A stretch of DNA of 64,000 bases. It comes from Silicimonas sp. (GTDB lineage: Bacteria > Pseudomonadota > Alphaproteobacteria > Rhodobacterales > Rhodobacteraceae). The notes below the pieces were generated by a model. It had not been told where the DNA came from and did no database searches. It saw nothing but the letters and a program-made list of their open reading frames with translations. The first letter of the stretch is position 1. Every line of letters begins with the position of its first letter. This document shows, in pieces, positions 28,106 to 37,212 of this stretch. The stretch covers positions 1 through 64,000 of the forward strand of contig JAJDZT010000033.1 of NCBI GenBank assembly GCA_022824525.1, read 5' to 3'. The translations under genes were made by a program, and so were the position numbers.

Positions 28106-29107
28106 TCAGTGCGTTGCCTTCTTCTCGGGGAAAAAGATCGAGAAGACCGGCACGATGGCCCGCGTCACGATAGGGATGAGCAACAGGCCGAGGATCAATC
28201 CGAGGATGCCATCAAGCGTGGCTGTCACCAGCCATTTCAGAAAGCCGTTTTCACCACCGACAGACTTGGCAATGTTCTTGATAGGCTCGTAAGGCCAATC
28301 GATCCCAAGATTGTGGAGGCCGTGGACGATGATATTGCCCCCGACCCAAAGCATCGCGGCAGTCCCTATTGTCGCGATAATCGTCATCAGCGTGGGCATG
28401 AAACGAACCATGTTGCGACCAAGGTTTCGAACAAATGCCGTGCGTCCGATTTGGCTGAGTTTCAGGCCCGCATCGTCCATCTTCACAAGCAGTGCCACCA
28501 CGCCGTAAACCAGCGCTGTGATGCCAATGGCAATGACAGCCAAAACCAGCCCCTGGTTCAGACGGCTGTCCGTTTCAATGGCTGCAAGCGAAATGGTCAT
28601 GATCTCGGCCGAAAGAATGAAATCGGTTTTGATCGCTCCCTTCACGCGCGTTTCCTCGAGGTGCGCTGCATCAAGTTCCTCTGCCTCCTGCGCGTGGCTT
28701 TCGGGATGCGGGTGAAGCCAGTGCCATATCTTCTCCGCCCCTTCGAAGCACAGATAGCATCCCCCGAGCATCAAAAGGGGTGTCACGAGCCAAGGCAGGA
28801 ATATGTCGAGTAGAAGCGCGGCAGGCAGCAGGATGACCAGCTTGTTGAAGAAGGAGGCCCGGGCGATCTTCCATATGATCGGCAGTTCGCGGGCAGCAGG
28901 CAATCCGGTCACGTATTTGGGCGTTACGGCTGCATCGTCGATCACAACGCCAGCCGCTTTCGCTCCAGCTTTTGCTGCATCGTCCAGCACTGTCGCACCC
29001 ACCTTAGCGCCGACCTTGGCTGCCTGGCTTGCAATGTCGTCTACTTGTGTCGCGGTCAGCCGAACAATTGCCGCAACATCATCAAGTAACGCAAGAAGAC
29101 CACTCAT
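28106..29107 (-). CDS. DUF808 (YedI-like) membrane protein
   Basis: A 333-residue inner-membrane protein of the DUF808 family. It opens with SGLLALLDDVAAIVRLTATQVDDIA and a Lys/Ala-rich stretch, then PIIWKIARASFFNKL and about six hydrophobic segments (roughly residues 88-130, 168-205, 235-262 and 300-325). An acidic/His loop around WHWLHPHPESH is typical. No function is established for the family. Confidence 0.85.
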   Translation of the reverse strand: MSGLLALLDDVAAIVRLTATQVDDIASQAAKVGAKVGATVLDDAAKAGAKAAGVVIDDAAVTPKYVTGLPAARELPIIWKIARASFFNKLVILLPAALLLDIFLPWLVTPLLMLGGCYLCFEGAEKIWHWLHPHPESHAQEAEELDAAHLEETRVKGAIKTDFILSAEIMTISLAAIETDSRLNQGLVLAVIAIGITALVYGVVALLVKMDDAGLKLSQIGRTAFVRNLGRNMVRFMPTLMTIIATIGTAAMLWVGGNIIVHGLHNLGIDWPYEPIKNIAKSVGGENGFLKWLVTATLDGILGLILGLLLIPIVTRAIVPVFSIFFPEKKATH

Positions 29108-29287
29108 TTCTCTGCTCTCCGCTCACCGGGTTTTGTCAGGTGATGAGTCGCACGTTCGGAAGCAAGGCTCAAGATTGGCATTCACTCACGTATTTCCACG
29201 CAAAAATAAAGCTAAGTTACGAAACCCGCACCGAAACCCAATGTGCCACCTGTCGAAAAGTCAGGTTGAGACCCGTCTAGTTTCTGG

Positions 29288-30502
29288 GTGCAATGGAGTG
29301 TGTCTTTTCGTGTCTTTCCCTTGCCAAGCGTAGAGCAGAATCCGACGGATCGTGGCTTCTTCGCAGATCCGTATCCGTTCTACGAGCGCCTTCGCGCCAT
29401 GGGCGATTTCGTGTTCTGGCAAGACTATGACATGCCGGTTGCGACGACCCACACCGCTGTTTCGCAAATCCTTCGTCACAAATCGATGGGTCGGGCCGTT
29501 CCAAAGTCCTTGGCTCAACCAACCACACAAGAGTTGGAGAACTGGTCTTCGCTTGAGGCTCACTCGCTTTTGGAGATTGAGCCCCCTGACCATTCTCGAA
29601 TTCGTCGAGAAGCGCGGACTGCTTTTACCGGCCCTCAGATCGCCACCGTCGCTCCGCGTATCAGCCAATACGCCGACAATTTGATCGACGCATTTGATGC
29701 GGAACCTTTTGATCTTATCGATGCCTATGCCAAACCGCTGGCCGCGCTCTCGATCACAGAATTCATCGGTGTTGAAGCTCTACATGCGCCGCAACTGCAA
29801 GCCTGGTCGAATGACATGGTCGCCATGTATCAAGCGCGTCGAGACTCAAATATCGAGGCTAAGGCCGAAGCGGCCTCCAAGGCGTTTTCTGCTTTCATTC
29901 GCAGTCAGTTAGCGGATCGAAACACGGCTCCCAGAGACGATTTTCTCACTCAACTGCTGGACAGTAAAAAGGCGGGCAGACTCAGTGAAGCCGAGTTGGT
30001 GTCTACCGCGATCCTCCTTTTGAATGCCGGGCATGAAGCAACAGCCCATACACTTGGAAACGCGGTTCCGCTTCTTTTGAGTTTCGAGGGGCGTTCAGAA
30101 GCGCTCGCACCTGAAAGCATCTCCGGTACCGTCGAAGAGTGCTTGCGTCACCGCCCTCCGCTCCATCTGTTCTCTCGTTATGTTTACGAGGATGCGGAAG
30201 TGGAGGGCATGGAATTCAAGGCTGGTGACAAGATTGGCTGTCTTCTGGCTTCCGCATGCCACGACGATGCGACTTGGCCGGACAGTCACGTTTTCGATCC
30301 CTTCCGATCGCGCCGTCCACACACAGCCTTCGGAGTTGGCCTCCATTCCTGTCTTGGTGCCGCGCTGGCACGCGTGAAGCTGCAAATCGCGCTACCGGTT
30401 CTATTTGCACGCTGTCCAAAGCTGAAGCTGGCGGAACAGCCCACGGTCGCAAACCTCTACCATTTCCACGGCTTTGAAAAACTCATGGTGACCGTCAAAT
30501 AG
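29288..30502 (+). CDS. cytochrome P450
   Basis: A soluble class-I P450 of about 400 residues. The I-helix oxygen-activation motif is LLNAGHEATAH near residue 245, ExxR is in EECLRHRPPL near 285, and the heme cysteine is in AFGVGLHSCLGAALAR near 355. The start is uncertain: GTG 29288 gives 404 residues, TTG 29321 gives 393 and fits the common start just before NPTDRGFFADPYPFYERLR. Neither has a good ribosome-binding site. There is no redoxin partner beside it; the substrate is unknown. Confidence 0.88.
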   Translation: MQWSVSFRVFPLPSVEQNPTDRGFFADPYPFYERLRAMGDFVFWQDYDMPVATTHTAVSQILRHKSMGRAVPKSLAQPTTQELENWSSLEAHSLLEIEPPDHSRIRREARTAFTGPQIATVAPRISQYADNLIDAFDAEPFDLIDAYAKPLAALSITEFIGVEALHAPQLQAWSNDMVAMYQARRDSNIEAKAEAASKAFSAFIRSQLADRNTAPRDDFLTQLLDSKKAGRLSEAELVSTAILLLNAGHEATAHTLGNAVPLLLSFEGRSEALAPESISGTVEECLRHRPPLHLFSRYVYEDAEVEGMEFKAGDKIGCLLASACHDDATWPDSHVFDPFRSRRPHTAFGVGLHSCLGAALARVKLQIALPVLFARCPKLKLAEQPTVANLYHFHGFEKLMVTVK

Positions 30503-30956
30503 GCAAGGCCACGGTCGACTTGATCTCCTCCATCGAGAGCAGAGCCGTCACGTTGTAGATATGCACCTCGGAAATCAGCGCTTGGTAGAATTCGTCATAA
30601 GCGCGCGCATTTCGAACGCGCACTTTCAGGATATAGTCGATGTCGCCGGCAAGACGGTGCGCTTCCAGCACTTCCGGACGCGCCTGAAGTGCAGCCAGGA
30701 ATTTCGCCTGCCACGATGCTTCGTGTTCAGACGTACGAATAAGCACGAAAAAACAGGCTTCAAATCCAAGTTTTTCGGCATCCAGAACAACTGTTTGATG
30801 GCCGATGACGCCACTCTCGCGCATCTTGCGAATGCGATTCCAGACTGGTGTCTTCGACGACCCAACAGTCTTGGCGATATCGTCCAAAGACTGACTTGCG
30901 TCGCGCTGCAACTCACGCAGAATTTTCCGGTCAAGGTCGTCTATTCGTACTGACAT
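30495..30956 (-). CDS. Lrp/AsnC-family regulator
   Basis: A 153-residue regulator with an N-terminal helix-turn-helix (LDRKILRELQRDASQSLDDIAKTVGSSKTPVWNRIRKM) and a C-terminal RAM ligand domain (from about residue 65, with VRNARAYDEFYQALI). It is divergent from cysG across a 135-bp AT-rich gap holding two dyad sites, so it probably regulates the sulfur operon and itself. Its 3' end overlaps the P450 gene by eight bases. Confidence 0.9.
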   Translation of the reverse strand: MSVRIDDLDRKILRELQRDASQSLDDIAKTVGSSKTPVWNRIRKMRESGVIGHQTVVLDAEKLGFEACFFVLIRTSEHEASWQAKFLAALQARPEVLEAHRLAGDIDYILKVRVRNARAYDEFYQALISEVHIYNVTALLSMEEIKSTVALPI

Positions 30957-31006
30957 TCTTCAGTTCTCGCCATTCCGTGAAAACCATTCTGACTGGCAGG
31001 CAATTT

Positions 31007-31061
31007 AGAACATTTGTTCTTATCTGCAATCCCATACTGCAAATTTTTGGAACAATATTCT
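31007..31061. promoter_or_regulatory. two dyad sites in the Lrp-cysG promoter region
   Basis: AGAACA-TT-TGTTCT at 31007-31020 is a perfect dyad. A related, degenerate copy GGAACAATATTCT lies at 31049-31061. Their starts are 42 bp apart, four helical turns, consistent with a cooperative Lrp-type octamer on the shared promoter region. Confidence 0.5.
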
Positions 31062-31091
31062 ATATTTTTTGTCTGAAGTCAGGATACGAGC

Positions 31092-32489
31092 ATGAAGCAC
31101 TTTCCCATTTTCTTGGCAGTCGAAGGACGCCGCATCGTTATATCAGGCGGTGGGGAAGCCGCTGTTGCGAAACTCCGCATTCTGATGAAGACCGAAGCAC
31201 ACCTGACAGTGATTGCCGAAGACGCGAACCCGCAAATTGAAGCATGGGCCGATACGGGGTCCATCACGCTTTTGAAGCGCGCACAGGAACCCGGTGACGC
31301 TGCCTGTGCGGCGTTGTTTTACGCTGCAAATGACGATGAACTGGAGGACGCGCGCGTGACGCGACTTGCGCAGTCCGACGGAGCCTTGACCAATTGGGTC
31401 GACAACCTCGCGCACTCTCAGTTCATCACTCCCGCCATCGTGGATCGAGACCCCGTCACCGTTGCCATCGGCACCGAAGGCGCTGCGCCGGTGCTTGCAC
31501 GTGCCATAAAGGCTGATCTCGAAGCACGCCTGCCACGCGCGCTCGGGACACTGGCGAGAGTTGGCAAAAGCTTTCGCAAAGCGGTCGAAGTCCTGCCGTT
31601 CGGAGCGAAACGCCGTGCTTTCTGGAGCGACTACTATTTCAAGGCGGGCCCCAGAGCGATTGATGATGGCGGACCGGAAGCCCTTCCGGAAACCCTTGAG
31701 ACTTTGTTGAACACGCATCTGCACAGGGATGAGCAGCCGGGCCACGTGACCTTCGTCGGTGCGGGCCCGGGCGACCCGGAACTTCTGACGGTGAAAGCTC
31801 GACGCGCGCTGCATGAAGCCGATGTCGTGATCCACGACCGTCTTATCACAAAAGAAGTTCTCGAACTTGCCCGGCGAGAGGCAACGATCATCGATATGGG
31901 AAAAGTGGGATTTGGTCCTTCGACTCCACAGGCCGAGATCGACGCGGCGATTGTCGAACATGCCGCCAAAGGTGCTCATGTCGTGCGGCTCAAATCTGGC
32001 GATGCGACAGTGTTCGGACGTCTCGACGAAGAAATCGAAGCCTGCCTTGCCGCCGAACTTTCCTATTCTGTGATTCCTGGAATTACATCCGCCTCCGCAG
32101 CCGTTGCCATCATCGGTCAGTGTCTGACCCGGCGCGGACGCAATGCGTCAGTACGCTTTCTCACGGGCCACGATGTGACGGGCTTTGCCGATCACGACTG
32201 GCGCGCACTGGCGCGGACGGGAGAGGTCGCCGCGATCTACATGGGCAAGCGCGCCGCGCGCTTCCTGCAAGGGCGCCTGATGATGCACGGTGCCGATCCG
32301 GCCACGCCGGTAACTCTGGTGGAGAACGCGTCGCGCACGGATCAACGCGTTGTCGCGTCATCCTTGTCGAAAATGGCCGGTGATCTCGAGGCAGCGAAGA
32401 TGGACGGGCCCTGCCTGATCCTGTTCGGTCTTGAGCCCCGCAAAACTGCTGCCGCCCTCAGTTCGATCCAGAAGGAGATCGCTTTATGA
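31092..32489 (+). CDS. cysG: siroheme synthase (CysG fusion)
   Basis: A 465-residue fusion. Residues 1-210 form the precorrin-2 dehydrogenase/ferrochelatase part, with an NAD site VISGGGEAAVAKL; residues 215-460 form the uroporphyrinogen-III methyltransferase, with VGAGPGDPELLTVKA near 220, YSVIPGITSASAA near 318 and IYMGKRAA near 381. Together they make siroheme for the sulfite reductase encoded two genes downstream. The first gene of the sulfur operon; DUF2849 overlaps its end by four bases. Confidence 0.93.
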   Translation: MKHFPIFLAVEGRRIVISGGGEAAVAKLRILMKTEAHLTVIAEDANPQIEAWADTGSITLLKRAQEPGDAACAALFYAANDDELEDARVTRLAQSDGALTNWVDNLAHSQFITPAIVDRDPVTVAIGTEGAAPVLARAIKADLEARLPRALGTLARVGKSFRKAVEVLPFGAKRRAFWSDYYFKAGPRAIDDGGPEALPETLETLLNTHLHRDEQPGHVTFVGAGPGDPELLTVKARRALHEADVVIHDRLITKEVLELARREATIIDMGKVGFGPSTPQAEIDAAIVEHAAKGAHVVRLKSGDATVFGRLDEEIEACLAAELSYSVIPGITSASAAVAIIGQCLTRRGRNASVRFLTGHDVTGFADHDWRALARTGEVAAIYMGKRAARFLQGRLMMHGADPATPVTLVENASRTDQRVVASSLSKMAGDLEAAKMDGPCLILFGLEPRKTAAALSSIQKEIAL

Positions 32490-32788
32490 GCCGCCGCCCC
32501 TACACCCCAAAGGTTGTCGCCGCAAACGATCTTCTCAAGGGAGACGCTGTTTGGCTGACCGCAAACGACAGTTGGACGCGAAATATGTGCGAGGCTGAAC
32601 TGATCGAAGACGAGGCCATCGCGGAAGACCGTCTGATTTTTGCGATTGGACAAGGAAACATCGTGGTTGGCGCGTATCTCGTCGACGCAAGGCCGGGAGA
32701 GAATGGTCCCGAGCCGACCCATTTTCGCGAGGCATTCCGAACACGGGGGCCATCGAACTATCCCCATGGGAAACAGGTAGAGAGCTAA
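32486..32788 (+). CDS. DUF2849 protein
   Basis: A 100-residue protein of the DUF2849 family, found mostly between siroheme synthase and sulfite reductase in Alphaproteobacteria. It starts RRPYTPKVVAANDLLKGDAVWL and has a compact alpha/beta pattern with no cysteine-rich site. ATGA overlap with cysG and a four-base gap to the reductase imply a direct role in sulfite reduction or siroheme delivery, but none is shown. Confidence 0.85.
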   Translation: MSRRPYTPKVVAANDLLKGDAVWLTANDSWTRNMCEAELIEDEAIAEDRLIFAIGQGNIVVGAYLVDARPGENGPEPTHFREAFRTRGPSNYPHGKQVES

Positions 32789-32792
32789 AAAG

Positions 32793-34463
32793 ATGTATCA
32801 CTACAATGACTTCGATGAAGCTTTCGTGCGTGAACGCGTAGCGCAGTTCCGCGGGCAGGTGGAGCGCCGTATCGACGGATCTCTGACCGAGGACGAATTC
32901 AAGCCATTGCGCCTGATGAACGGTCTGTACCTTCAATTGCATGCCTACATGCTGCGCGTGGCAATTCCCTATGGCACGCTGAACAGTCGTCAAATGCGCC
33001 AGCTCGCCATGATCGCCGATCGGTGGGACAAAGGTTACGGGCATTTCACGACACGGCAAAACATCCAGTACAACTGGCCGGAACTCAAGGATGTGCCGGA
33101 CATGCTGGAGGCTTTGGCCGATGTTGAGATGCACGCGATTCAAACCAGCGGCAATACAATCCGGAACGTGACGGCAGACCACTTTGCCGGCGCCGCTGCC
33201 GATGAAATCGCCGATCCCAGGCCCATTGCAGAATTGATCCGCCAGTGGTCGACGGACCATCCGGAATTCCAGTTTCTTCCCCGGAAATTCAAGATTGCGG
33301 TCACCGGATCGCCGAATGATCGCGCTGTCACGAAAGCCCACGACATTGGCCTTCGCATGGTGCGCAATGACGCCGGCGAACCTGGCTTCGAGGTGGTCGT
33401 CGGCGGTGGTCTAGGCCGCACCCCGATGATTGGGCAGGTTATCCGTGAGTTTGTTCCGCAGTCGGATCTGCTGCCGTATCTCGAGGCCATCGTCAACGTC
33501 TACAATCTGCTTGGAAGACGCGACAATAAGTACAAGGCTCGGATCAAAATTACCGTCGCGGAGAACGGGATGGACACCATCCGCGAGAAGGTTGAGGCAC
33601 AATTCGAACGTTTGAAGAGCGATTTCGGCGGTTTTGATCAAGAATTGCTTGCTCGGATCGAACATTCTTTCGTTGCGCCCGATTTCAGAACGGCGGGATT
33701 GGAAAAGTTCAATTCTGCAAGGGCGTCCAACCCTGCATTTCGAGCATGGACGGATACGAATCTCAGCGAACATCGCCACGACGAGCACGCCATCGTCACA
33801 GTTTCGATCAAGGCGCACGGAGCCACGCCGGGCGATGCCACATCAGAGCAGATGCGCGTTCTTGCCGACCTTGCTGAACGTCTCGGCTACGATGAAATTC
33901 GGATCAGCCACGAACAAAATGTCATCCTGCCACACGTCCATAAGTCGGACTTGCCGGAGGTATACGCCACACTCCGTGATCATGGCCTGGCGACAGCAAA
34001 TGTCGGGTTGATTTCGGACATCATCGCCTGCCCCGGCATGGACTACTGTGCTTTGGCGACGGCCCGCTCGATCCCGATCGCACAGGAAATCGCCACACGC
34101 TTCGACGAATTGAAACTGGAACACGAGATCGGTCAGCTGAAGATCAAGATTTCCGGGTGCATAAACGCCTGTGGGCACCACCATGTCGGTCATATCGGCA
34201 TCCTCGGCCTCGACCGCGCGGGTGTTGAAAACTACCAGATCACGCTTGGGGGTGACGGAACGGAAACCGCAGCTATTGGTGAGCGTGCAGGCCCTGGCTT
34301 TTCGGCGGAGGAGATTGTCCCGGCGATCGAGCGCCTGATTGATGCCTACCTTGCTCATCGCGAAGGACCTGAGGAGGCTTTCCTCCAGACTTATCGTCGG
34401 CTGGGGATGGCCCCGTTCAAAGCAGCGCTCTACCCGGAAAAGGAACAGTCTCGTGCCGCTTGA
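32793..34463 (+). CDS. cysI: sulfite reductase hemoprotein (nitrite/sulfite reductase family)
   Basis: A 556-residue siroheme/4Fe-4S reductase. The N-terminal ferredoxin-like repeat holds TTRQNIQYNWPEL (residues about 86-98) and a siroheme-contacting NVTADHFAG; the cluster cysteines are in CPGMDYC near 417 and in SGCINACGHHHVGHIG near 455. The reduction of sulfite to sulfide, not of nitrite, is inferred from cysH downstream. Electrons probably come from ferredoxin through the fpr product. It overlaps cysH by 11 bases. Confidence 0.9.
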   Translation: MYHYNDFDEAFVRERVAQFRGQVERRIDGSLTEDEFKPLRLMNGLYLQLHAYMLRVAIPYGTLNSRQMRQLAMIADRWDKGYGHFTTRQNIQYNWPELKDVPDMLEALADVEMHAIQTSGNTIRNVTADHFAGAAADEIADPRPIAELIRQWSTDHPEFQFLPRKFKIAVTGSPNDRAVTKAHDIGLRMVRNDAGEPGFEVVVGGGLGRTPMIGQVIREFVPQSDLLPYLEAIVNVYNLLGRRDNKYKARIKITVAENGMDTIREKVEAQFERLKSDFGGFDQELLARIEHSFVAPDFRTAGLEKFNSARASNPAFRAWTDTNLSEHRHDEHAIVTVSIKAHGATPGDATSEQMRVLADLAERLGYDEIRISHEQNVILPHVHKSDLPEVYATLRDHGLATANVGLISDIIACPGMDYCALATARSIPIAQEIATRFDELKLEHEIGQLKIKISGCINACGHHHVGHIGILGLDRAGVENYQITLGGDGTETAAIGERAGPGFSAEEIVPAIERLIDAYLAHREGPEEAFLQTYRRLGMAPFKAALYPEKEQSRAA

Positions 34464-35196
34464 GGCCCCATACTCTTCTATCGAAGAGCAGGTCGCGGAG
34501 CTGAACAGCCGCCACGCGCATCACGCGGCGATGGATATACTCGAAGCTACGCTCGGCGATCCGATGATCGGAAGAACTGCTCTTGTATCTTCGTTTGGAG
34601 CAGAGGCTGTTGTGCTGCTTCACATGGTGTCGGTCATCGACAGGACGACGCCAGTTTTGTTCCTCGATACCGAGATGCTGTTCCCGGAGACACTTGAATA
34701 TCAGCGTGAACTTGCTGCGCGTCTGCGCTTGACCGTCGAAAGCATCAAGCCGGATCGAAACGTAACCTTCCTGAATGATCCAAACGGTATGATGCACACC
34801 ACTGACCCGAACGCCTGTTGCACCATTCGAAAGTCGCAACCTCTTAAAAAGGCGCTAGAGCCATTCGATGCCTGGATTACCGGTCGAAAGCGGTACCAGG
34901 GTGGCAAGAGGTCGGACCTCGCTCTGTTCGAAACAGACGATGCAAGCCGGATAAAGATCAACCCACTGGCGCACTGGTCTCCGGAGAACCTGCAAGAGTA
35001 CATCGACAACAATCGTCTGCCCCGTCACCCGCTGGTTGGAAAAGGCTTCCCTTCGATTGGCTGCGCGCCATGCACAACTCGGGTGGCGGAAGGCGAAGAC
35101 GCTCGCGCCGGTCGCTGGCGCGGGCATGACAAAACCGAATGTGGCATTCACTTCGCGAACGGTAAGGCCGTTCGCAAAACGGAGACGACACAATGA
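34453..35196 (+). CDS. cysH: adenylyl-sulfate (APS) reductase, assimilatory
   Basis: A 247-residue thiol reductase. SSFGAEAVVLLHM and TVLFLDTEMLFPET form the nucleotide-binding core. The cysteine pairs in CCTIRKSQPL and GCAPCTTR are the 4Fe-4S ligands of the APS type, which PAPS reductases lack, and ECGIH near the C-terminus carries the catalytic cysteine. It therefore should reduce APS directly to sulfite. I place the start at GTG 34453, nine bases after AAGGA; the frame extends to 34339 but that part overlaps cysI. Confidence 0.9.
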   Translation: MPLEAPYSSIEEQVAELNSRHAHHAAMDILEATLGDPMIGRTALVSSFGAEAVVLLHMVSVIDRTTPVLFLDTEMLFPETLEYQRELAARLRLTVESIKPDRNVTFLNDPNGMMHTTDPNACCTIRKSQPLKKALEPFDAWITGRKRYQGGKRSDLALFETDDASRIKINPLAHWSPENLQEYIDNNRLPRHPLVGKGFPSIGCAPCTTRVAEGEDARAGRWRGHDKTECGIHFANGKAVRKTETTQ

Positions 35197-35606
35197 TCGC
35201 GACCGACACAGGATTTCGCGCTGACGATATCACGCTGCGCTTCACCCCACTTGACCAAATCGCCGCGAACGATTGCACAGAAGTACTTGCTGTCGACCTG
35301 CCGTCGGACGCCGATCTCTCGGTTCTTGAGGGTCACCTTGATCGCATTGGCGCGATCCGTATCGACTTTCCAAGCTTTGCGGACGGTCGCGGTTTTACGC
35401 TTGCCCGGAATCTGCGCCTGCAAGGATACCGTGGCCGCCTGCGTGCAAAAGGGCATGTGATTGCGGACCAATATGCAATGGCCCGACGCTCCGGCTTTGA
35501 CGAAGTTGAGATCGACGAGGCCCTGGCCGAGAGGCAGCCGGAAAACCAGTGGCTCCGCCGAGCCGATTGGCGAAAGCACGATTATCAGTCGCGCCTCCGC
35601 GCCTAA
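35193..35606 (+). CDS. DUF934 protein
   Basis: A 137-residue protein of the DUF934 family, which almost always accompanies APS/PAPS reductase in Proteobacteria. VLAVDLPSDADLSVLEGHLDRI and the conserved FPSFADGRGFTLARNLR-type segment near residue 52 are recognisable. It starts in an ATGA overlap with cysH. It is thought to be an accessory of sulfite formation, with no established mechanism. Confidence 0.85.
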   Translation: MIATDTGFRADDITLRFTPLDQIAANDCTEVLAVDLPSDADLSVLEGHLDRIGAIRIDFPSFADGRGFTLARNLRLQGYRGRLRAKGHVIADQYAMARRSGFDEVEIDEALAERQPENQWLRRADWRKHDYQSRLRA

Positions 35607-35654
35607 TTCGATCCGACCGCCTTCCCCGTTCTTGAAATTCCGTATAAGTGAGGA

Positions 35655-35670
35655 CGGAGTGTAAACTCCG
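35655..35670 (+). other. stem-loop in the fpr leader
   Basis: CGGAGT, loop GTAA, ACTCCG ends 10 bp before the fpr start. Stem includes GGAG, so it could hide a ribosome-binding site; this is inference from position only. Confidence 0.3.
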
Positions 35671-35680
35671 ATTGACAGAC

Positions 35681-36517
35681 ATGACCGAACAGACGCCGAT
35701 GAACGAAGCTACTGCAAGACCTGTACTGCTCCCAGACGCGCAGACCGTGACTTCGGTCCAACACTGGACAGACCGCCTGTTTTCCTTCCGCGTGACGCGC
35801 CCCCAGAGCTTGCGATTTCGCTCAGGTGAGTTTGTGATGATCGGATTGCTGGGCGACAACGGCAAACCACTTCTGAGAGCCTATTCCATCGCCTCCCCCG
35901 CATGGGATGAGGAACTGGAGTTTTATTCGATCAAGGTGCCTGATGGCCCTTTGACGTCCAAGCTTCAGCACATTCAACCGGGCGACCAGATCATCCTTCG
36001 TCCGAAACCTGTCGGTACGCTGGTTCTTGACGCGCTGCTGCCCGGCAAGCGCCTTTGGTTCTTTGCCACAGGCACCGGCATTGCTCCGTTTGCGTCGTTG
36101 ATGCGCGACCCTGACACGTTCGAGCGCTATGAGCAGATTATCATGATGCACACATGCCGCGATGTGGCCGAGCTCGAATATGGTCGCCGATTGGTTGAGA
36201 GCATTCGATCGGATGAAATGCTTGCTGAGTTGATGGGCGACGGATTCGCGGACAAGCTTTTGTATTACCCGACCACGACTCGTGAAGAGAGTGATCACAT
36301 GGGACGAATCACGGACAATCTGACGTCCGGCAAGGCCTTCGCCGATCTTGGGATTGTTGGAATAAACCCTGACGAAGATCGTGGAATGGTTTGCGGATCA
36401 CTCGCTTTCAACACGGATATGAAAGAAGTGCTGGAAGGGTGCGGTCTCGAAGAGGGCGCGAACAGTGATCCAAAGCAATACGTGGTTGAGAAAGCATTTG
36501 TGGGCGACGGCATCTAG
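35681..36517 (+). CDS. fpr: ferredoxin--NADP+ reductase
   Basis: A 278-residue FAD enzyme of the bacterial Fpr type. RAYSIASP (about residues 67-74) binds FAD, and ATGTGIAPFASLMRD near 128 binds NADP. The C-terminus ends in VEKAFVGDGI, the aromatic-plus-tail arrangement of Fpr proteins. It supplies or draws electrons from ferredoxin and probably feeds the sulfite reductase. It follows DUF934 after 74 bp; ATG 35681 lacks a strong ribosome-binding site. Confidence 0.92.
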   Translation: MTEQTPMNEATARPVLLPDAQTVTSVQHWTDRLFSFRVTRPQSLRFRSGEFVMIGLLGDNGKPLLRAYSIASPAWDEELEFYSIKVPDGPLTSKLQHIQPGDQIILRPKPVGTLVLDALLPGKRLWFFATGTGIAPFASLMRDPDTFERYEQIIMMHTCRDVAELEYGRRLVESIRSDEMLAELMGDGFADKLLYYPTTTREESDHMGRITDNLTSGKAFADLGIVGINPDEDRGMVCGSLAFNTDMKEVLEGCGLEEGANSDPKQYVVEKAFVGDGI

Positions 36518-36601
36518 AAGCCACCGTATTCCGCCCGCAGAGATTACCGCTTTCATCAGTCCGCTTTGGGCCTGCCAAAGTTACGCTGACCTATGATGTG
36601 C

Positions 36602-36976
36602 TTATTCAACCGCTAGAGAAACGCGGATATCTTCGAGGACACGCGGCAGTTCTCCACGTCCTTCCTGAGCCGAAATCAACTTTGCAACGAGCCGATCCTT
36701 TTCCCCGTAGGTGAGTGGAGAGGCTTCGATGATATTCCGTACGATCTCGCCATTGAACGTTTCGGGCTGCAAGGCCGACAAACCAAAGGCAGCGGAGGCC
36801 AATGCAGAACCGGTATTGCCCACTTCAAGTCCCGACGCAGATGCCACTTCGGGCTCAACATAAGCATCGGCAAGAGCGACACTCTCAGCAGTATCACTTG
36901 GATCACCGGCAATTCCGGCACCGATCAGGAGCGCAACCGCTACGCAGCCGCTCGATATCCAAATTACTCGCCCCAT
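36602..36976 (-). CDS. exported hypothetical protein, paralogue of the next gene
   Basis: A 124-residue protein with an N-terminal hydrophobic anchor or signal (MGRVIWISSGCVAVALLIGAGIA). The cysteine at position 10 lies too early for a lipobox. The last about 55 residues resemble the C-terminus of the neighbouring 37213-38013 product: an L-x-PE-x-F start, RN, S-x-L, K, LI and a V-x-E-x-x-R-x-x-L end line up. The middle is short and Ala-rich. ATG 36976 is chosen because the signal starts there; the frame extends to 37162 without support. Function unknown. Confidence 0.65.
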   Translation of the reverse strand: MGRVIWISSGCVAVALLIGAGIAGDPSDTAESVALADAYVEPEVASASGLEVGNTGSALASAAFGLSALQPETFNGEIVRNIIEASPLTYGEKDRLVAKLISAQEGRGELPRVLEDIRVSLAVE

Positions 36977-37180
36977 CTGTACATCCTCAAAGGCGTTCCC
37001 ACACCACGCTCTGATACCCTGAAAACAGGTGGAGCCAAGACGTAGCCGGAGACATGGCAGATGGTCGGCCAAAGGCAGCGCATCGGGGTTGCGGCCATCG
37101 GCGGATTTCAGATTATCGCGGCTGCTGAGGAAATTTTCTGCGAACCAATTGCACTTTTGCAACAGGCTAATCTGTGGTCC

Positions 37181-37201
37181 GCGCCGCTAATAAAGCGGCG
37201 C
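37181..37201. other. stem-loop downstream of the Ala-rich gene
   Basis: GCGCCGC, loop TAATAAA, GCGGCGC. It follows the stop of the minus-strand Ala-rich gene by about 12 bp but has no T-run, so a terminator role is only possible. Confidence 0.35.
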
Positions 37202-37212
37202 GGTGGATCAGT

